Below, piece after piece: positions 35,706 through 43,393 of a stretch of DNA of 64,000 bases. Position 1 is the stretch's first letter, and every line of letters starts with the position of its first letter. The position numbers and the translations under genes were made by a program. Origin of the DNA: JALZKA01 sp033856515 (GTDB lineage: Bacteria; Actinomycetota; Thermoleophilia; Solirubrobacterales; 70-9); the NCBI GenBank assembly GCA_033856515.1, contig JAWVEY010000034.1, positions 62,001 through 126,000 on the forward strand. Reading direction: 5' to 3'. The notes under the pieces were generated by a model. The model searched no databases and was not told where the DNA came from. It saw only the letters and a program-made list of their open reading frames with translations.

Positions 35706-36074
35706 TTGGCGGCCCTCGCTTTCGCGGGGGTCGCCGGCTGCGGCAACGAGGGGGCAGGCGACCAGACGGTCGCCGCGCCATCGGCGACCTCGGAAGAGAT
35801 GACCTCGACCGAGTCATCGACCGGAACTGGCGACTCCGTCGAGATCGCCGACTTCGAGTTCGGTCCCGAGGAAATCACGGTGCCCGCGGGCACGACGATC
35901 ACCTTCACGAACGAGGACTCCGCCGCGCACACTGCGACCGCAGACGACAGTTCGTTCGACACCGAGGAGCTAGGCAAGGGAGACTCCGCGGAAGAAACTT
36001 TCGACGAACCCGGCACGTACACCTACTACTGCCGGTTCCACGTGGTCATGAAGGGCTCGGTCGTAGTCGAATAG
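35706..36074 (+). CDS. Cupredoxin lipoprotein
   Basis: A blue-copper-type protein with ligands His in SAAHTATAD and Cys-x-x-His-x-x-Met in YYCRFHVVM, following a lipobox GVAGC. From TTG 35706 the product is 122 residues with Cys12 lipidated and a very short signal lacking basic residues. The frame is open further upstream as SVRTAVPALLAALAFAG, which would give a normal lipoprotein signal but offers only ATT (35670) or CTG (35703) codons, so the true start is uncertain. It is 20 bp after the ferritin-like gene and 33 bp before tatA. Likely role is electron transfer or copper delivery at the outer membrane face, possibly to the ferritin-like proteins (inference). Confidence 0.82.
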   Translation: MAALAFAGVAGCGNEGAGDQTVAAPSATSEEMTSTESSTGTGDSVEIADFEFGPEEITVPAGTTITFTNEDSAAHTATADDSSFDTEELGKGDSAEETFDEPGTYTYYCRFHVVMKGSVVVE

Positions 36075-36107
36075 CGACCGGCTCACGAAGTCAAGGAGAC
36101 AACTCAC

Positions 36108-36299
36108 ATGCCGAACATCGGCCCCATGGAAATCGCAATCGTCCTGATCATCGCGCTCGTCGTCTTCGGACCCTCGAAGCTCCCCGAGCTCGGCAAGTCC
36201 GCAGGCAAGGGCTTCCGCGAGTTCAAGGATTCCGTCAGCGGCAAGGACGAGCCGGCCAAGGCCCAGATCGACGAGCCGTCACCCACGAACGTCGCGTAG
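36108..36299 (+). CDS. tatA: Sec-independent translocase protein TatA/E
   Basis: TatA forms the size-adaptable pore of the twin-arginine export system. The 63-residue protein has an N-terminal membrane helix (MEIAIVLIIALVVF), the hinge FGPSKLPELGKSAGKGFREFK with an amphipathic helix, and an acidic tail. The length is normal for TatA. AAGGAG at 36093-36098 is 9 nt before the ATG. It closes the cassette that begins with a Tat-signal ferritin-like lipoprotein, and no tatB or tatC is nearby, so it looks like a dedicated extra copy. The second 46-bp palindromic repeat starts 9 bp after its stop. Confidence 0.95.
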   Translation: MPNIGPMEIAIVLIIALVVFGPSKLPELGKSAGKGFREFKDSVSGKDEPAKAQIDEPSPTNVA

Positions 36300-36307
36300 C
36301 CCGACAC

Positions 36308-36353
36308 CGAACGTCCCTCTCCTACCGCCATAGCGGTAGTTCACGGACGTCCT
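36308..36353. repeat. 46-bp nested palindromic element, copy 2
   Basis: Same plan as the copy at 15272. Left outer arm is CGAACGTCC (36308-36316) and right outer arm GGACGTCCT (36345-36353), so six outer pairs remain. The inner stem CTACCGC / GCGGTAG (36322-36339) is perfect with loop CATA. Spacers are CTCTC and TTCAC. Compensation differs between copies: the inner stem is better here and the outer stem better in copy 1. It follows tatA and precedes an SDR gene. Confidence 0.8.
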
Positions 36354-36402
36354 GTCGAGGAGCACCCCAAAAGGGAAGGCCTAAGGCCGTACTCTTCATC
36401 AC

Positions 36403-37188
36403 GTGGCAAGGTCTGTCGACCCTACGCAGATCTTTCGGTTGGACGGGCGCACGGTGGTCGTGACGGGTGCCTCCTCGGGGCTCGGTTATCGGTTTGTCCA
36501 GGTCGTCGCCGCAGCCGGAGCAAGCGTGATCCTGGCCGCCCGACGACTGGTACGTATTGAGGCGCTCGCAGACGAGTTGCAATCACAAGGCGCGAACGCG
36601 CTCGCCGTCGAATGCGACGTGACCGTTGACTCTGCGGTCGAGAGAATGATTGCCGTAGCAGTTGAATCAACCGGCAGGCTCGACGTGCTGGTCAATGCTG
36701 CCGGGATCGCACCGCATGAGGACAATGAGATCGAGTCGCCCGATTCCTTCCGCGAAGTGCTTGAGGTCAATACCGTCGGTCTCTACAACTGTTCCCGCGC
36801 AGCGGGCGCTGTGATGATCGACCAAGCCGGGGGTTCGATTGTGAACGTGGCCTCGATCAGCGGACTCGTCGCAGGCGATGGGCCTGACACCCCTTCATAC
36901 GCAGCGTCCAAAGGAGCGGTGGTCAACCTGACACGCGAGCTGGCAGTCCGGTGGGCACCCCACGGAATTCGCGTCAACGCTCTAGCGCCAGGATGGTTTC
37001 CGTCTGAAATGACGGCTGAGAGTCTTTCCAGCGAGACCGGTCGCAGGTTCGTTGAAGAGCGCACCCCGCTCGGGCGACCAGGCGACCCTACGGAGCTTGA
37101 CGGTGCGATCCTTTTCCTCGCCTCAGATGCGTCGAGCTATGTCACCGGCCACACGCTTATCGTCGACGGTGGTTGGACCGCCCGTTGA
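36403..37188 (+). CDS. Classical short-chain dehydrogenase/reductase
   Basis: A 261-residue NAD(P)-dependent SDR of the FabG-like classical type. Cofactor loop TGASSGLG is near residue 24, NAAG is near 93, catalytic Ser is in VASISGL, and YAASK is near 167. The C-terminus FLASDASSYVTGHTLIVDGGW is typical. Residues AARR after the second strand suggest NADP preference. Start is GTG 36403. It uses more A/T-ending codons than its neighbours by eye, which may mean later acquisition. It stands alone between the palindromic repeat and two small hairpins, and its substrate cannot be deduced. Confidence 0.88.
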   Translation: MARSVDPTQIFRLDGRTVVVTGASSGLGYRFVQVVAAAGASVILAARRLVRIEALADELQSQGANALAVECDVTVDSAVERMIAVAVESTGRLDVLVNAAGIAPHEDNEIESPDSFREVLEVNTVGLYNCSRAAGAVMIDQAGGSIVNVASISGLVAGDGPDTPSYAASKGAVVNLTRELAVRWAPHGIRVNALAPGWFPSEMTAESLSSETGRRFVEERTPLGRPGDPTELDGAILFLASDASSYVTGHTLIVDGGWTAR

Positions 37189-37196
37189 GCCGGGGT

Positions 37197-37249
37197 CATG
37201 CTTCTCGTCCAAAGCATGTAACGCTTTAGGTGCTTTCCATGCAAAGCAC
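37197..37249. terminator. Tandem hairpins between convergent genes
   Basis: CATGCTT / AAGCATG (37197-37203 and 37212-37218) and GTGCTTT / AAAGCAC (37230-37236 and 37243-37249) make two 7-bp stems with loops of 8 and 6 nt. They lie between the SDR stop and the stop of a minus-strand gene. The two hairpins share TGCTTT/AAAGCA. Short T-runs are within the stems only, so termination is a reasonable but unproven role. Confidence 0.45.
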
Positions 37250-37284
37250 ATGATCCTTGGGACAGGTGCTCCCCCTCGCGAAGG

Positions 37285-37590
37285 TCAGCCGACGGTCCAC
37301 TCATCGAGCTCGTCGCGGCGGAAGTAGTAACTCGAGCCTTCGGCTCTGTCGCCCTCGGTCATCACGAAGAACGGGATCGCGTCCCGAGCGACGAGGTTCA
37401 AGACGAACCCCGTTTCGACGTCGAGGTACGAGGCCGCTTCCTCGACGTCCAACCAGTCCGGATCGTCGGGATCGATGACCGCCCGCTTTCCGGCGACCGC
37501 TGGCTCGCCCGCTCTCGTGAGGGTGAGGACGAGAGCTGTGAAGCCGATGACGCCTACTACGACGATCGTGAGTTCGATCAGGGTTCTCAA
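37285..37590 (-). CDS. Membrane-tethered HTH protein (excisionase/HTH_17-like)
   Basis: A 101-residue protein of unknown role. Residues 4-26 (LIELTIVVVGVIGF and following) form one transmembrane helix. Residues 42-100 read as a helix-turn-helix of the excisionase/MerR-like HTH_17 type: WLDVEEAASYLDVETGFVLNLV, then IPFFVMTE with SSYYFRRDELDEW, the usual closing helix. An anchored HTH of this sort could bind DNA near the membrane or be used as a protein-binding module. The start is a TTG at 37590 with no strong Shine-Dalgarno. It lies 4 bp after the potC stop on the same strand, so it is the last gene of the second polyamine operon. Confidence 0.72.
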   Translation of the reverse strand: MRTLIELTIVVVGVIGFTALVLTLTRAGEPAVAGKRAVIDPDDPDWLDVEEAASYLDVETGFVLNLVARDAIPFFVMTEGDRAEGSSYYFRRDELDEWTVG

Positions 37591-37594
37591 GCAC

Positions 37595-38413
37595 TCACGG
37601 CGCGGCGCCGGCGGTTTGGCCCGAGTCGACCTCGCTCGACAGCCTGTGGGCGATATAGACCGGGATGATCGAGAGCAGGATCACGATCACCGCGACCGCG
37701 TTGACGATCGGCAGCTGGTTGGCGCGAGAGAAGTTGTTCAGGAGCCACTGCGGCAGCGTTTCGTCGCCGATGCCGATCGTGAACACCGTGACGATGATCT
37801 CGTCAAACGACAGCGCGAATGCCAGCAGTGCGCCGGCGACAATGGCGGTGCGCATGTTCGGCAGCGTGACCCAGCGAAACGTTTGCCAGGGAGTCGCGCC
37901 GAGATCGGCGGAGGCCTCCTCAAACGATGTCGACAAGCGCCTCAACCGAGCGACGACGTTGTTGTAGATGACCACGATGCAGAAGGTCGCGTGGGCGATG
38001 ACCAACGTCAGCAGGCCCAGCTTGATGCCCAGGACCTCCGTAAACGTTGAGTTGAGCGCGATTCCGGTAACGATGCCCGGGAGCGCGATCGGCAAGATGA
38101 TCAGGAACGAAACTGCCTCGCGGCCGAAGAACCGAAAGCGCGACACCCCGATCGCAGCGAGGCTGCCGAGAACGAGTGCGAGCGATGTCGCGATCGCGGC
38201 CGTCTTCAGCGAATAGAGGAAGGCGTCCCGCGCCCCGGTGTTCTCGAACGCTCTCTGGAACCACTCGGTTGTGAAGCCTGGTGGCGGCCACTCGAGCGTG
38301 CGTGCCTCGTTGAATGCCTCGATACCGATGATCAGCAGGGGCACGTAGATAAACGCGAGCACTGCGCCGGTCGCGATTCGCAGGGAGATGAGTTGCCGGG
38401 ACGAGAGTCGCAT
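37595..38413 (-). CDS. potC: Polyamine-type ABC transporter permease, second system (PotC)
   Basis: The 272-residue membrane protein has about six hydrophobic segments, beginning RIATGAVLAFIYVPLLIIG. The EAA loop is EEASADLGATPWQTFRWV with TLPNMRTAIVAGAL. It is only distantly similar to the PotC at 23139 by eye, so the systems are not a recent duplication. ATG 38413 lies 3 bp after the potB stop. It is followed directly by the membrane HTH gene. The substrate could be a polyamine or a related cation such as an amino-sugar or amino-acid amide; the family name covers several. Confidence 0.9.
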   Translation of the reverse strand: MRLSSRQLISLRIATGAVLAFIYVPLLIIGIEAFNEARTLEWPPPGFTTEWFQRAFENTGARDAFLYSLKTAAIATSLALVLGSLAAIGVSRFRFFGREAVSFLIILPIALPGIVTGIALNSTFTEVLGIKLGLLTLVIAHATFCIVVIYNNVVARLRRLSTSFEEASADLGATPWQTFRWVTLPNMRTAIVAGALLAFALSFDEIIVTVFTIGIGDETLPQWLLNNFSRANQLPIVNAVAVIVILLSIIPVYIAHRLSSEVDSGQTAGAAP

Positions 38414-38416
38414 TGC

Positions 38417-39313
38417 CTATAGGTGCTCGAACGCCCCGAGCCGCCGGGCGATCAGCAGGTAGATGGTCATCACGATGATCGGAACCGTCGTGAACGCCGC
38501 GGCCAGCGGCAGGTTGCTTGCGAAGTTGTCGTAGACGACTGACCCGATGAATTGGGTACTGCCACCGACCAGGTCCACGGCGATGAAATCGCCCAGCGTT
38601 AGAGAAAACGTGAAGATCGAGCCGGCAACGATCGCCGGGAACGCGAGCGGCATGATCACGCGGCGGAACGTGTAGCCGGGGCGGGCGCCGAGATCGCCGG
38701 AGGCGCTGAGCAGTGAATCCGGGATCCGCTCCAGGCCCGCGTAGATCGGGATGATCATGTACGGCAGCCAGATGTAGCTCATCACGAGGTAGACGGCGAA
38801 GAGCCCGTATCCGGGTCCGTCGATTCCCAGCGGGCTGAGCAGCCAGTTGAGCGGGCCGTCCTCGCTGAGGATTGTGCGCCAGGCGTAGGCCTTGACGAGA
38901 TAGGCGGACCACAGTGGGATCAGCACCGCTACCACCAGCAAGCTCTTGGTGCGAGGGCGCGCGAACTTCGCCATGTAGAGGGCGATCGGGAACGCGATCA
39001 GCGCATCCGTCACCGTGACGGCCGCCGCCACGCCGATCGTGCGCAGCGAGATTGCGCGGTACACCCCTTCGGTATAGATGCGATCGAAGTGCTCGAGGGT
39101 GGTGCCCTCGATGTGGCCGCTCAGCTCGCCGAGGCTCCAGAAGGCCGAGATCAGCAGGACGGCCAGCGAGCCGAGATAGCCGATGACCAGCCAGGTCATC
39201 GGAGCGGCAAGTATCGCCCCCGCTTGCAGGCGGGGGCGACCGTGGAAGAGGCCGGCGAGCCTGCGGCCCACCGACCTCTTCGGTGCCGGCGCTCCTACGC
39301 CAGCTGCTTCCAC
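38417..39313 (-). CDS. potB: Polyamine-type ABC transporter permease, second system (PotB)
   Basis: The 298-residue permease has a basic cytoplasmic N-terminus of about 30 residues (PKRSVGRRLAGLFHGRPR) and then segments such as LAAPMTWLVIGYLGSLAVLL. The EAA-like loop is SASGDLGARPGYTFRRV with IMPLAFPAIVAGS. Near its start, the coding DNA forms a perfect 9-bp hairpin, CGCCCCCGC / GCGGGGGCG (39215-39238), just 5' of an in-frame ATG at 39199. This may limit translation of the permeases relative to the binding protein. The potD stop lies 30 bp upstream. Confidence 0.9.
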   Translation of the reverse strand: MEAAGVGAPAPKRSVGRRLAGLFHGRPRLQAGAILAAPMTWLVIGYLGSLAVLLISAFWSLGELSGHIEGTTLEHFDRIYTEGVYRAISLRTIGVAAAVTVTDALIAFPIALYMAKFARPRTKSLLVVAVLIPLWSAYLVKAYAWRTILSEDGPLNWLLSPLGIDGPGYGLFAVYLVMSYIWLPYMIIPIYAGLERIPDSLLSASGDLGARPGYTFRRVIMPLAFPAIVAGSIFTFSLTLGDFIAVDLVGGSTQFIGSVVYDNFASNLPLAAAFTTVPIIVMTIYLLIARRLGAFEHL

Positions 39314-39343
39314 GATCGCTCGTTCAGCGATTCACCGCCGGGA

Positions 39344-40561
39344 TTAGCCCTTGACCTCGGTCCATCCCTGGATCCAGTCGTCGAACGTGACGCACTCCTC
39401 GTCCTCACGACCTTCGCCACAGTCGGAGACGGGGGTCCTCCAGAACTCGATCTGGCTCCAGAACTCCTCGTCGTCGGCGTGGTAGAGCTCGCAATGGTCG
39501 GCCGTGCCGAAGTAGGCAGAGTCGAGCTCGCCGGTGAGATCGCAGGCCTTGAGATTGGCCGGCGCCGCGCCAAACCACACCGCGACCTTTGCCTGGGCCT
39601 CGGGACTGGTGGCGTGGTTGACCCACTCGTACCAGCAGTTCGGGTGCTCGGCATCCTCGGTCAGCATCCAGGTGTCGGACCAGCCGGTCGCTCCCTCGTC
39701 GGGAACCTCGTTGAAGTCGACCGGTTCGCCCTCGCCCTGGAGCAGCAGTGCCTGATACGGCCAGGCCGTGCCGATCACGGTGTCGCCGTTGGTGAACGCC
39801 GACACCTCCTTGGCGTAGTCGCTCCAGTACTCGTTGATGTTCGCGTTCTGCTCCTTGAGCAGGTCGATCGCCGCGTCGAACTGCTCCTGAGTCAGCTCAT
39901 ACACGTCGGTGATCCCCAGATCCGGCTGAGTCGCCTTCAGGTACAACGCGGCGTCCGCGATGTAGATCGGCGCGTCGTATGCCGTGACCTTGCCGCTGTA
40001 GTCGTCACCCGGGAAGACCGAACCCCACGACGTCGGCGCGGGTTTGACCTCGTCGGTGTTGTACGCCAGGACGTTCCACCCGCGGTCGTTCGGGATCCCG
40101 TAGTTGACGCCGTCGAACGTGTTGTACGGCTGGTCCTTCAGCGCGTCGGTGATGTCAGCGTAATTCGGGACCAGGTCGGTGTTCACCGGCTGGACGTCAC
40201 CGGCCGCGTAGAGCCGGCCGCTGGCATCGCCCGAGGCGGAGACGCCGTCGTATCCACCCTGCTCGATCAGCTGCACCATCTCATCGGAGGTGTTGCCGAC
40301 CTTGGTGTTTACCTCGCAGCCGGTTTCCTTCTCGAAGTCGGTCACCCAGTCGACCTTCGGGTCGTACGAGCCGTCTTCGGCGTAGCCGGCCCAGATGACG
40401 AGGTTCAGCTCGCCCTCGAGCTCCCCGATCTCGGTCTGCGCTTCCTCTGTGGAGCCGGCCCCGTCGTCATCGTCGCCGCATCCGTACAAGAACACGAACG
40501 CCAACAGGGACGTCACAATCATCCAGGCAAGCCGCGCGGGATGCTTCGGCTTTGCACTCAT
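39344..40561 (-). CDS. potD: Polyamine-type substrate-binding lipoprotein, second system (PotD)
   Basis: The 405-residue binding protein starts at ATG 40561, which overlaps the potA stop as ATGA and follows a strong GAGGAGG. The signal MSAKPKHPARLAWMIVTSLL continues AFVFLYGC, with Cys28 as lipobox residue, followed by the acidic linker GDDDDG. The mature region is a periplasmic-binding-protein type II fold: LNLVIWAGYAEDG, ETGCEVNTKVGNTSDEM, GIPNDRGWNVLAYNTDEV and IGTAWPYQALLL. Several Cys near the C-terminus (NCWYEW, KACDL, DHCELY, SDCGEG, EECVTF) could form disulfides. It is about 30 residues longer than the first PotD and clearly diverged from it. Confidence 0.92.
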   Translation of the reverse strand: MSAKPKHPARLAWMIVTSLLAFVFLYGCGDDDDGAGSTEEAQTEIGELEGELNLVIWAGYAEDGSYDPKVDWVTDFEKETGCEVNTKVGNTSDEMVQLIEQGGYDGVSASGDASGRLYAAGDVQPVNTDLVPNYADITDALKDQPYNTFDGVNYGIPNDRGWNVLAYNTDEVKPAPTSWGSVFPGDDYSGKVTAYDAPIYIADAALYLKATQPDLGITDVYELTQEQFDAAIDLLKEQNANINEYWSDYAKEVSAFTNGDTVIGTAWPYQALLLQGEGEPVDFNEVPDEGATGWSDTWMLTEDAEHPNCWYEWVNHATSPEAQAKVAVWFGAAPANLKACDLTGELDSAYFGTADHCELYHADDEEFWSQIEFWRTPVSDCGEGREDEECVTFDDWIQGWTEVKG

Positions 40562-41625
40562 AGGTTTTCCTCCTCTTTCTTTGGACTTTCCGATTGCGAG
40601 CTCGGATCGGGCCCGCTTCCGTTCTCGGCCGAGACGGCGACCGTGTGCTCCGGCAGCCACCCGACCGTTGTTTCCTGGCCCTTCCTTGATTGGTCGTCGC
40701 CAGGGGACGAGTCTGTGTTCTGGCGGACGATCTGAAGCCGCCCACCTTTCTCAAGCTCGACGTGGAAGCGGGTGATTGGGCCGGCGTAGCTGACATCGGT
40801 GATCGTGCCGCGCTCCGTATGCAGGCCATCTGGGGAGTCGCCATCGACGAATCGCACCTTCTCCGGCCGGACGGTGAAGCTTTCGCCGTCGCGCTCGATC
40901 ATGTTCGAGGTGCCGACGAAGGCGGCGACGAACGAGTTGGCCGGACGCTCGTAGATCTCGTCCGGCGTGCCGACCTGCTCGATCTTCCCGTCGTTGAAGA
41001 CCGCGACCCGGTTCGACATGGTGAGCGCCTCCTCCTGGTCGTGGGTCACGTAGATGAACGTGATGCCCACTTCGTCCTGGATCGTCTTCAGTTCGACCTG
41101 CATCTGCTCGCGAAGTTTCAGGTCGAGGGCGCCGAGGGGCTCGTCGAGGAGGAGCACGCGCGGCTCGTTCACGATCGCCCGTGCCAGGGCTACGCGCTGG
41201 CGCTGCCCGCCCGAAAGAGCCGCCGGCTTGCGCTCCCCGAGGTCCCCGAGGCGGATCATCTCCAGAGCCTCCTTCGCCCGCAGGGCGCGCTCGGCCTTGT
41301 CTACCTTCGCCACCCGCAGGCCGTACTCGACGTTTTCGGTGACCGTCATGTGCGGGAACAGCGCGTAGTCCTGGAAGACCGTGTTGACCGTACGGTCGTA
41401 AGCGGGCAGGTCTGTGACGTCCTCGCCCCCGATCTCGACCCGGCCTTCATCCGGCACGTCGAAGCCCGCGATCATCCGCAAGGTTGTCGTTTTGCCCGAC
41501 CCGGAAGGGCCGAGCATGGTGAAGAACTCGCCGCGGCCGACCTCGAGGTCCACGTCGTCCACCGCGACGACATCTCCGTAACGGCGAGTTACACCGGCCA
41601 GGCGGACGTCCGGCATATCGCTCAC
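40558..41625 (-). CDS. potA: Polyamine-type ABC transporter ATPase, second system (PotA)
   Basis: The 355-residue ATPase has Walker A GPSGSGKTT, Q loop FQDYALFPHM, signature LSGGQRQR, Walker B VLLLDEPLGALD and THDQEEA. The TOBE region runs from about residue 245. An acidic/Ser-rich tail with PSSQSESPKKEEENL ends the protein. Start is GTG 41625 or ATG 41616; neither has a clear Shine-Dalgarno. It leads operon potA-D-B-C plus the membrane HTH gene. The azlD stop is 75 bp upstream on the same strand, so the azlCD genes could read into it. Confidence 0.93.
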   Translation of the reverse strand: MSDMPDVRLAGVTRRYGDVVAVDDVDLEVGRGEFFTMLGPSGSGKTTTLRMIAGFDVPDEGRVEIGGEDVTDLPAYDRTVNTVFQDYALFPHMTVTENVEYGLRVAKVDKAERALRAKEALEMIRLGDLGERKPAALSGGQRQRVALARAIVNEPRVLLLDEPLGALDLKLREQMQVELKTIQDEVGITFIYVTHDQEEALTMSNRVAVFNDGKIEQVGTPDEIYERPANSFVAAFVGTSNMIERDGESFTVRPEKVRFVDGDSPDGLHTERGTITDVSYAGPITRFHVELEKGGRLQIVRQNTDSSPGDDQSRKGQETTVGWLPEHTVAVSAENGSGPDPSSQSESPKKEEENL

Positions 41626-41700
41626 ATCGGCGACGCTATCCGGTTCGCAGGCATGGGCGCTTTGCGCCTCTGGCCAAAATTGCCTTCAGGCATACGACTC

Positions 41701-42015
41701 TCAGGCAATGGCGCGAACCAGAGCGGCGGTCACGGCTGCCGCGCCGATCGCGAGCACGATCGACTTGCGGCTGACGGCGTAGACCGCGGCGGCTGCGGCG
41801 AGCCCCGCGGCCCGTGCGTCGATCACCAGGTCGCCGTCCGCGTTCGTGAACGTTCCAACAGCAATCAGCGCGGCGAGGATCGCCGGGGCCAGGAGGTCGA
41901 TTACCTTCGTGAGCGGGCGTGGGAGCTCGCGGTTCCCGAGCGCGACGGGGCCGATCCCCTTCGTCACGACCACGGTCGCCCAGAGGCCGAAGACTGTGAC
42001 CCACGCCGCAGTCAT
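41701..42015 (-). CDS. azlD: Branched-chain amino acid exporter small subunit, AzlD family
   Basis: AzlD partners AzlC to export branched-chain amino acids and analogues. The 104-residue protein has about four hydrophobic segments: WVTVFGLWATVVVTKG, DLLAPAILAALIAVGTF, AAGLAAAAAVYAVSR and LAIGAAAVTAALVRAIA. ATG 42015 overlaps the azlC stop by 4 nt (ATGA), the typical coupled arrangement. A longer frame extending to 42399 lies within azlC in another frame and is a shadow. Confidence 0.9.
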   Translation of the reverse strand: MTAAWVTVFGLWATVVVTKGIGPVALGNRELPRPLTKVIDLLAPAILAALIAVGTFTNADGDLVIDARAAGLAAAAAVYAVSRKSIVLAIGAAAVTAALVRAIA

Positions 42016-42686
42016 GAGTCGTCCCCTCCTGGTACCAGCGCGACAAGCGCCGCGAGGCACGCCGTCATGACGGGAACGCCGGCCGGCGTCACCGGAGCGA
42101 GGGTGAGGGCTATCGTCGCGCCCAGAAGGGCGGCGACCCACCCGCGCCGTCCTTCGGTCGCCTCGCCCATCAGGAGCCCCAGGAAGAACGCGGGGAAGAG
42201 CGCGTCGAGCCCGAGGCGGTCCGGGTCGCCGATCATGTCCCCGGTTAACACCCCGAGCGCGGTGCCGCCCACCCACATCGGATAGTTCACGGCCGTGAAG
42301 CCCCACATGTACGGGATGTCGTAGCGCCCGTCGCCCCGATAGGACATCGCCCAACCAGCGTCGATCAGGGGTTGCGCGGCCAGGCCGCGACGAAACCACC
42401 CGCCTTCTGTCGACGCGGCGATCGAGATCCCCATCGGCAGGTAGCGCATATTGAGCAGCACGCCGGCCGCGATCGCAGCGCCGGCGCCACCACCGGCCGC
42501 AAGCACGGCAAGCGCACCGAATTGGGCCGAGCCTGCGAAGACGATCGCGGACATCACGATCGGCGCGGCCGTGCCCATTACAGGCTCGGCGAGCACCCCG
42601 AACGAGATCCCGAGGAGGAGCGAGGCCAGGGAGATCGGCGCTCCTGCCCGCATCCCTTGCCTGAGTCCGCCCTCCGTCTCGTCCAT
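42012..42686 (-). CDS. azlC: Branched-chain amino acid exporter large subunit, AzlC family
   Basis: The 224-residue membrane protein matches the AzlC/YgaZ family. GISFGVLAEPVMGTAAPIVMSAIVFAGSAQFG is the diagnostic N-terminal region (residues about 27-58), with NMRYLPMGISIA and a DAGWAMS segment following. It is expected to pair with AzlD to form an exporter for valine, leucine, isoleucine or their analogues. It starts at ATG 42686, after a strong terminator for the preceding NlpC/P60 gene, so it has its own promoter in 42687-42734. No Lrp-type regulator is adjacent. Confidence 0.92.
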   Translation of the reverse strand: MDETEGGLRQGMRAGAPISLASLLLGISFGVLAEPVMGTAAPIVMSAIVFAGSAQFGALAVLAAGGGAGAAIAAGVLLNMRYLPMGISIAASTEGGWFRRGLAAQPLIDAGWAMSYRGDGRYDIPYMWGFTAVNYPMWVGGTALGVLTGDMIGDPDRLGLDALFPAFFLGLLMGEATEGRRGWVAALLGATIALTLAPVTPAGVPVMTACLAALVALVPGGDDS

Positions 42687-42734
42687 CCGCCCGAACCTAG
42701 CCGCGGGCGTTGCGGATCCAGGTCATACAAAGAA

Positions 42735-42762
42735 AAAGCGCGCCCCCGAAGGGACGCGCTTT
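42735..42762 (-). terminator. Intrinsic terminator after the NlpC/P60 gene
   Basis: On the minus strand AAAGCGCG / CGCGCTTT (42755-42762 with 42735-42742) form the stem, extended by an inner CCC-gaa-GGG pairing, and a TTTTTCTTT run follows. It starts 28 bp after the hydrolase stop. This is the clearest Rho-independent terminator in the window. Confidence 0.88.
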
Positions 42763-42789
42763 CTCGAACGGATCGGGGGAAATCGATCT

Positions 42790-43380
42790 CTAGAGCCCGC
42801 CCTTGTGGCGCGCGGCGCTCTTCGAGACGTTCGCAAAGCCCGCGCTGACATCCTTGGACCAGCCGGGGCCGGACTTACCGTCAGCCGGCTGCGAGGTGTC
42901 GAAGCGGAGGCCCGCGATCACGACAAAGACGTGGCCGGAGTCACCGTACGTGGTGATCCAGTTGCCCTTGCCCTTGCTGGCCCACCTGGCGAAATCGCCG
43001 GAGGTCATGGCGTGGTCGATGAGACCGGCGCCCTTCGGGCCGAGCACGTAGCTAACGGCTCCGGAGCAGTCGTAGCCCTTGCCGCGGAAGTTGTGGCCGC
43101 CTCCCCACTTGTAGGGGTACTTGTCGATCTCGTTGGCCGCTGCGATCGCTTTCTTGACCGCTCGGGGCGCGGAGGCCGGAGCGATTGCCTTGCCGTTCGC
43201 CTTCAGCTTGGCCTTGGAGCCAGAGGTCGTCTGACTGCCGCCACCGCCACCGCCGGTGCCAACCCCGCCGCCATCGGCGAGCGAGATCGTGGGCAGCGCG
43301 AGGGCTGCCACGGCGCAAGCCGTCAGCGCTACCGCTCTGTGCGGCTTCCGCATTCGAAACTTTGTCTTTTCTGAGTTCAA
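42790..43380 (-). CDS. Exported NlpC/P60-type peptidoglycan hydrolase
   Basis: NlpC/P60 peptidases cut peptide stems of peptidoglycan. The 196-residue protein has a signal peptide (RMRKPHRAVALTACAVAALA, cleavage near SLADG), a Gly-rich linker, and a catalytic domain with YKWGGGHNFRGKGYDCSGAVSYVL carrying the nucleophile Cys, and GDSGHVFVVIAGLRFDTS carrying the His. It is a minimal NlpC/P60 domain without LysM or SH3 modules. AAGGAG lies 6 nt before the TTG at 43380, which I prefer over ATG 43353. Upstream is a c-di-AMP (ydaO) riboswitch and downstream a strong terminator, so it is a one-gene unit under second-messenger control. Confidence 0.9.
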   Translation of the reverse strand: MNSEKTKFRMRKPHRAVALTACAVAALALPTISLADGGGVGTGGGGGGSQTTSGSKAKLKANGKAIAPASAPRAVKKAIAAANEIDKYPYKWGGGHNFRGKGYDCSGAVSYVLGPKGAGLIDHAMTSGDFARWASKGKGNWITTYGDSGHVFVVIAGLRFDTSQPADGKSGPGWSKDVSAGFANVSKSAARHKGGL

Positions 43381-43393
43381 GTCGGTCTCCTTG

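Noticed and set aside
36403..37188. SDR gene as recent horizontal transfer
   Set aside because: Codons look somewhat richer in A/T by eye, but no mobile element, attachment site or sharp boundary is visible; not enough to claim.
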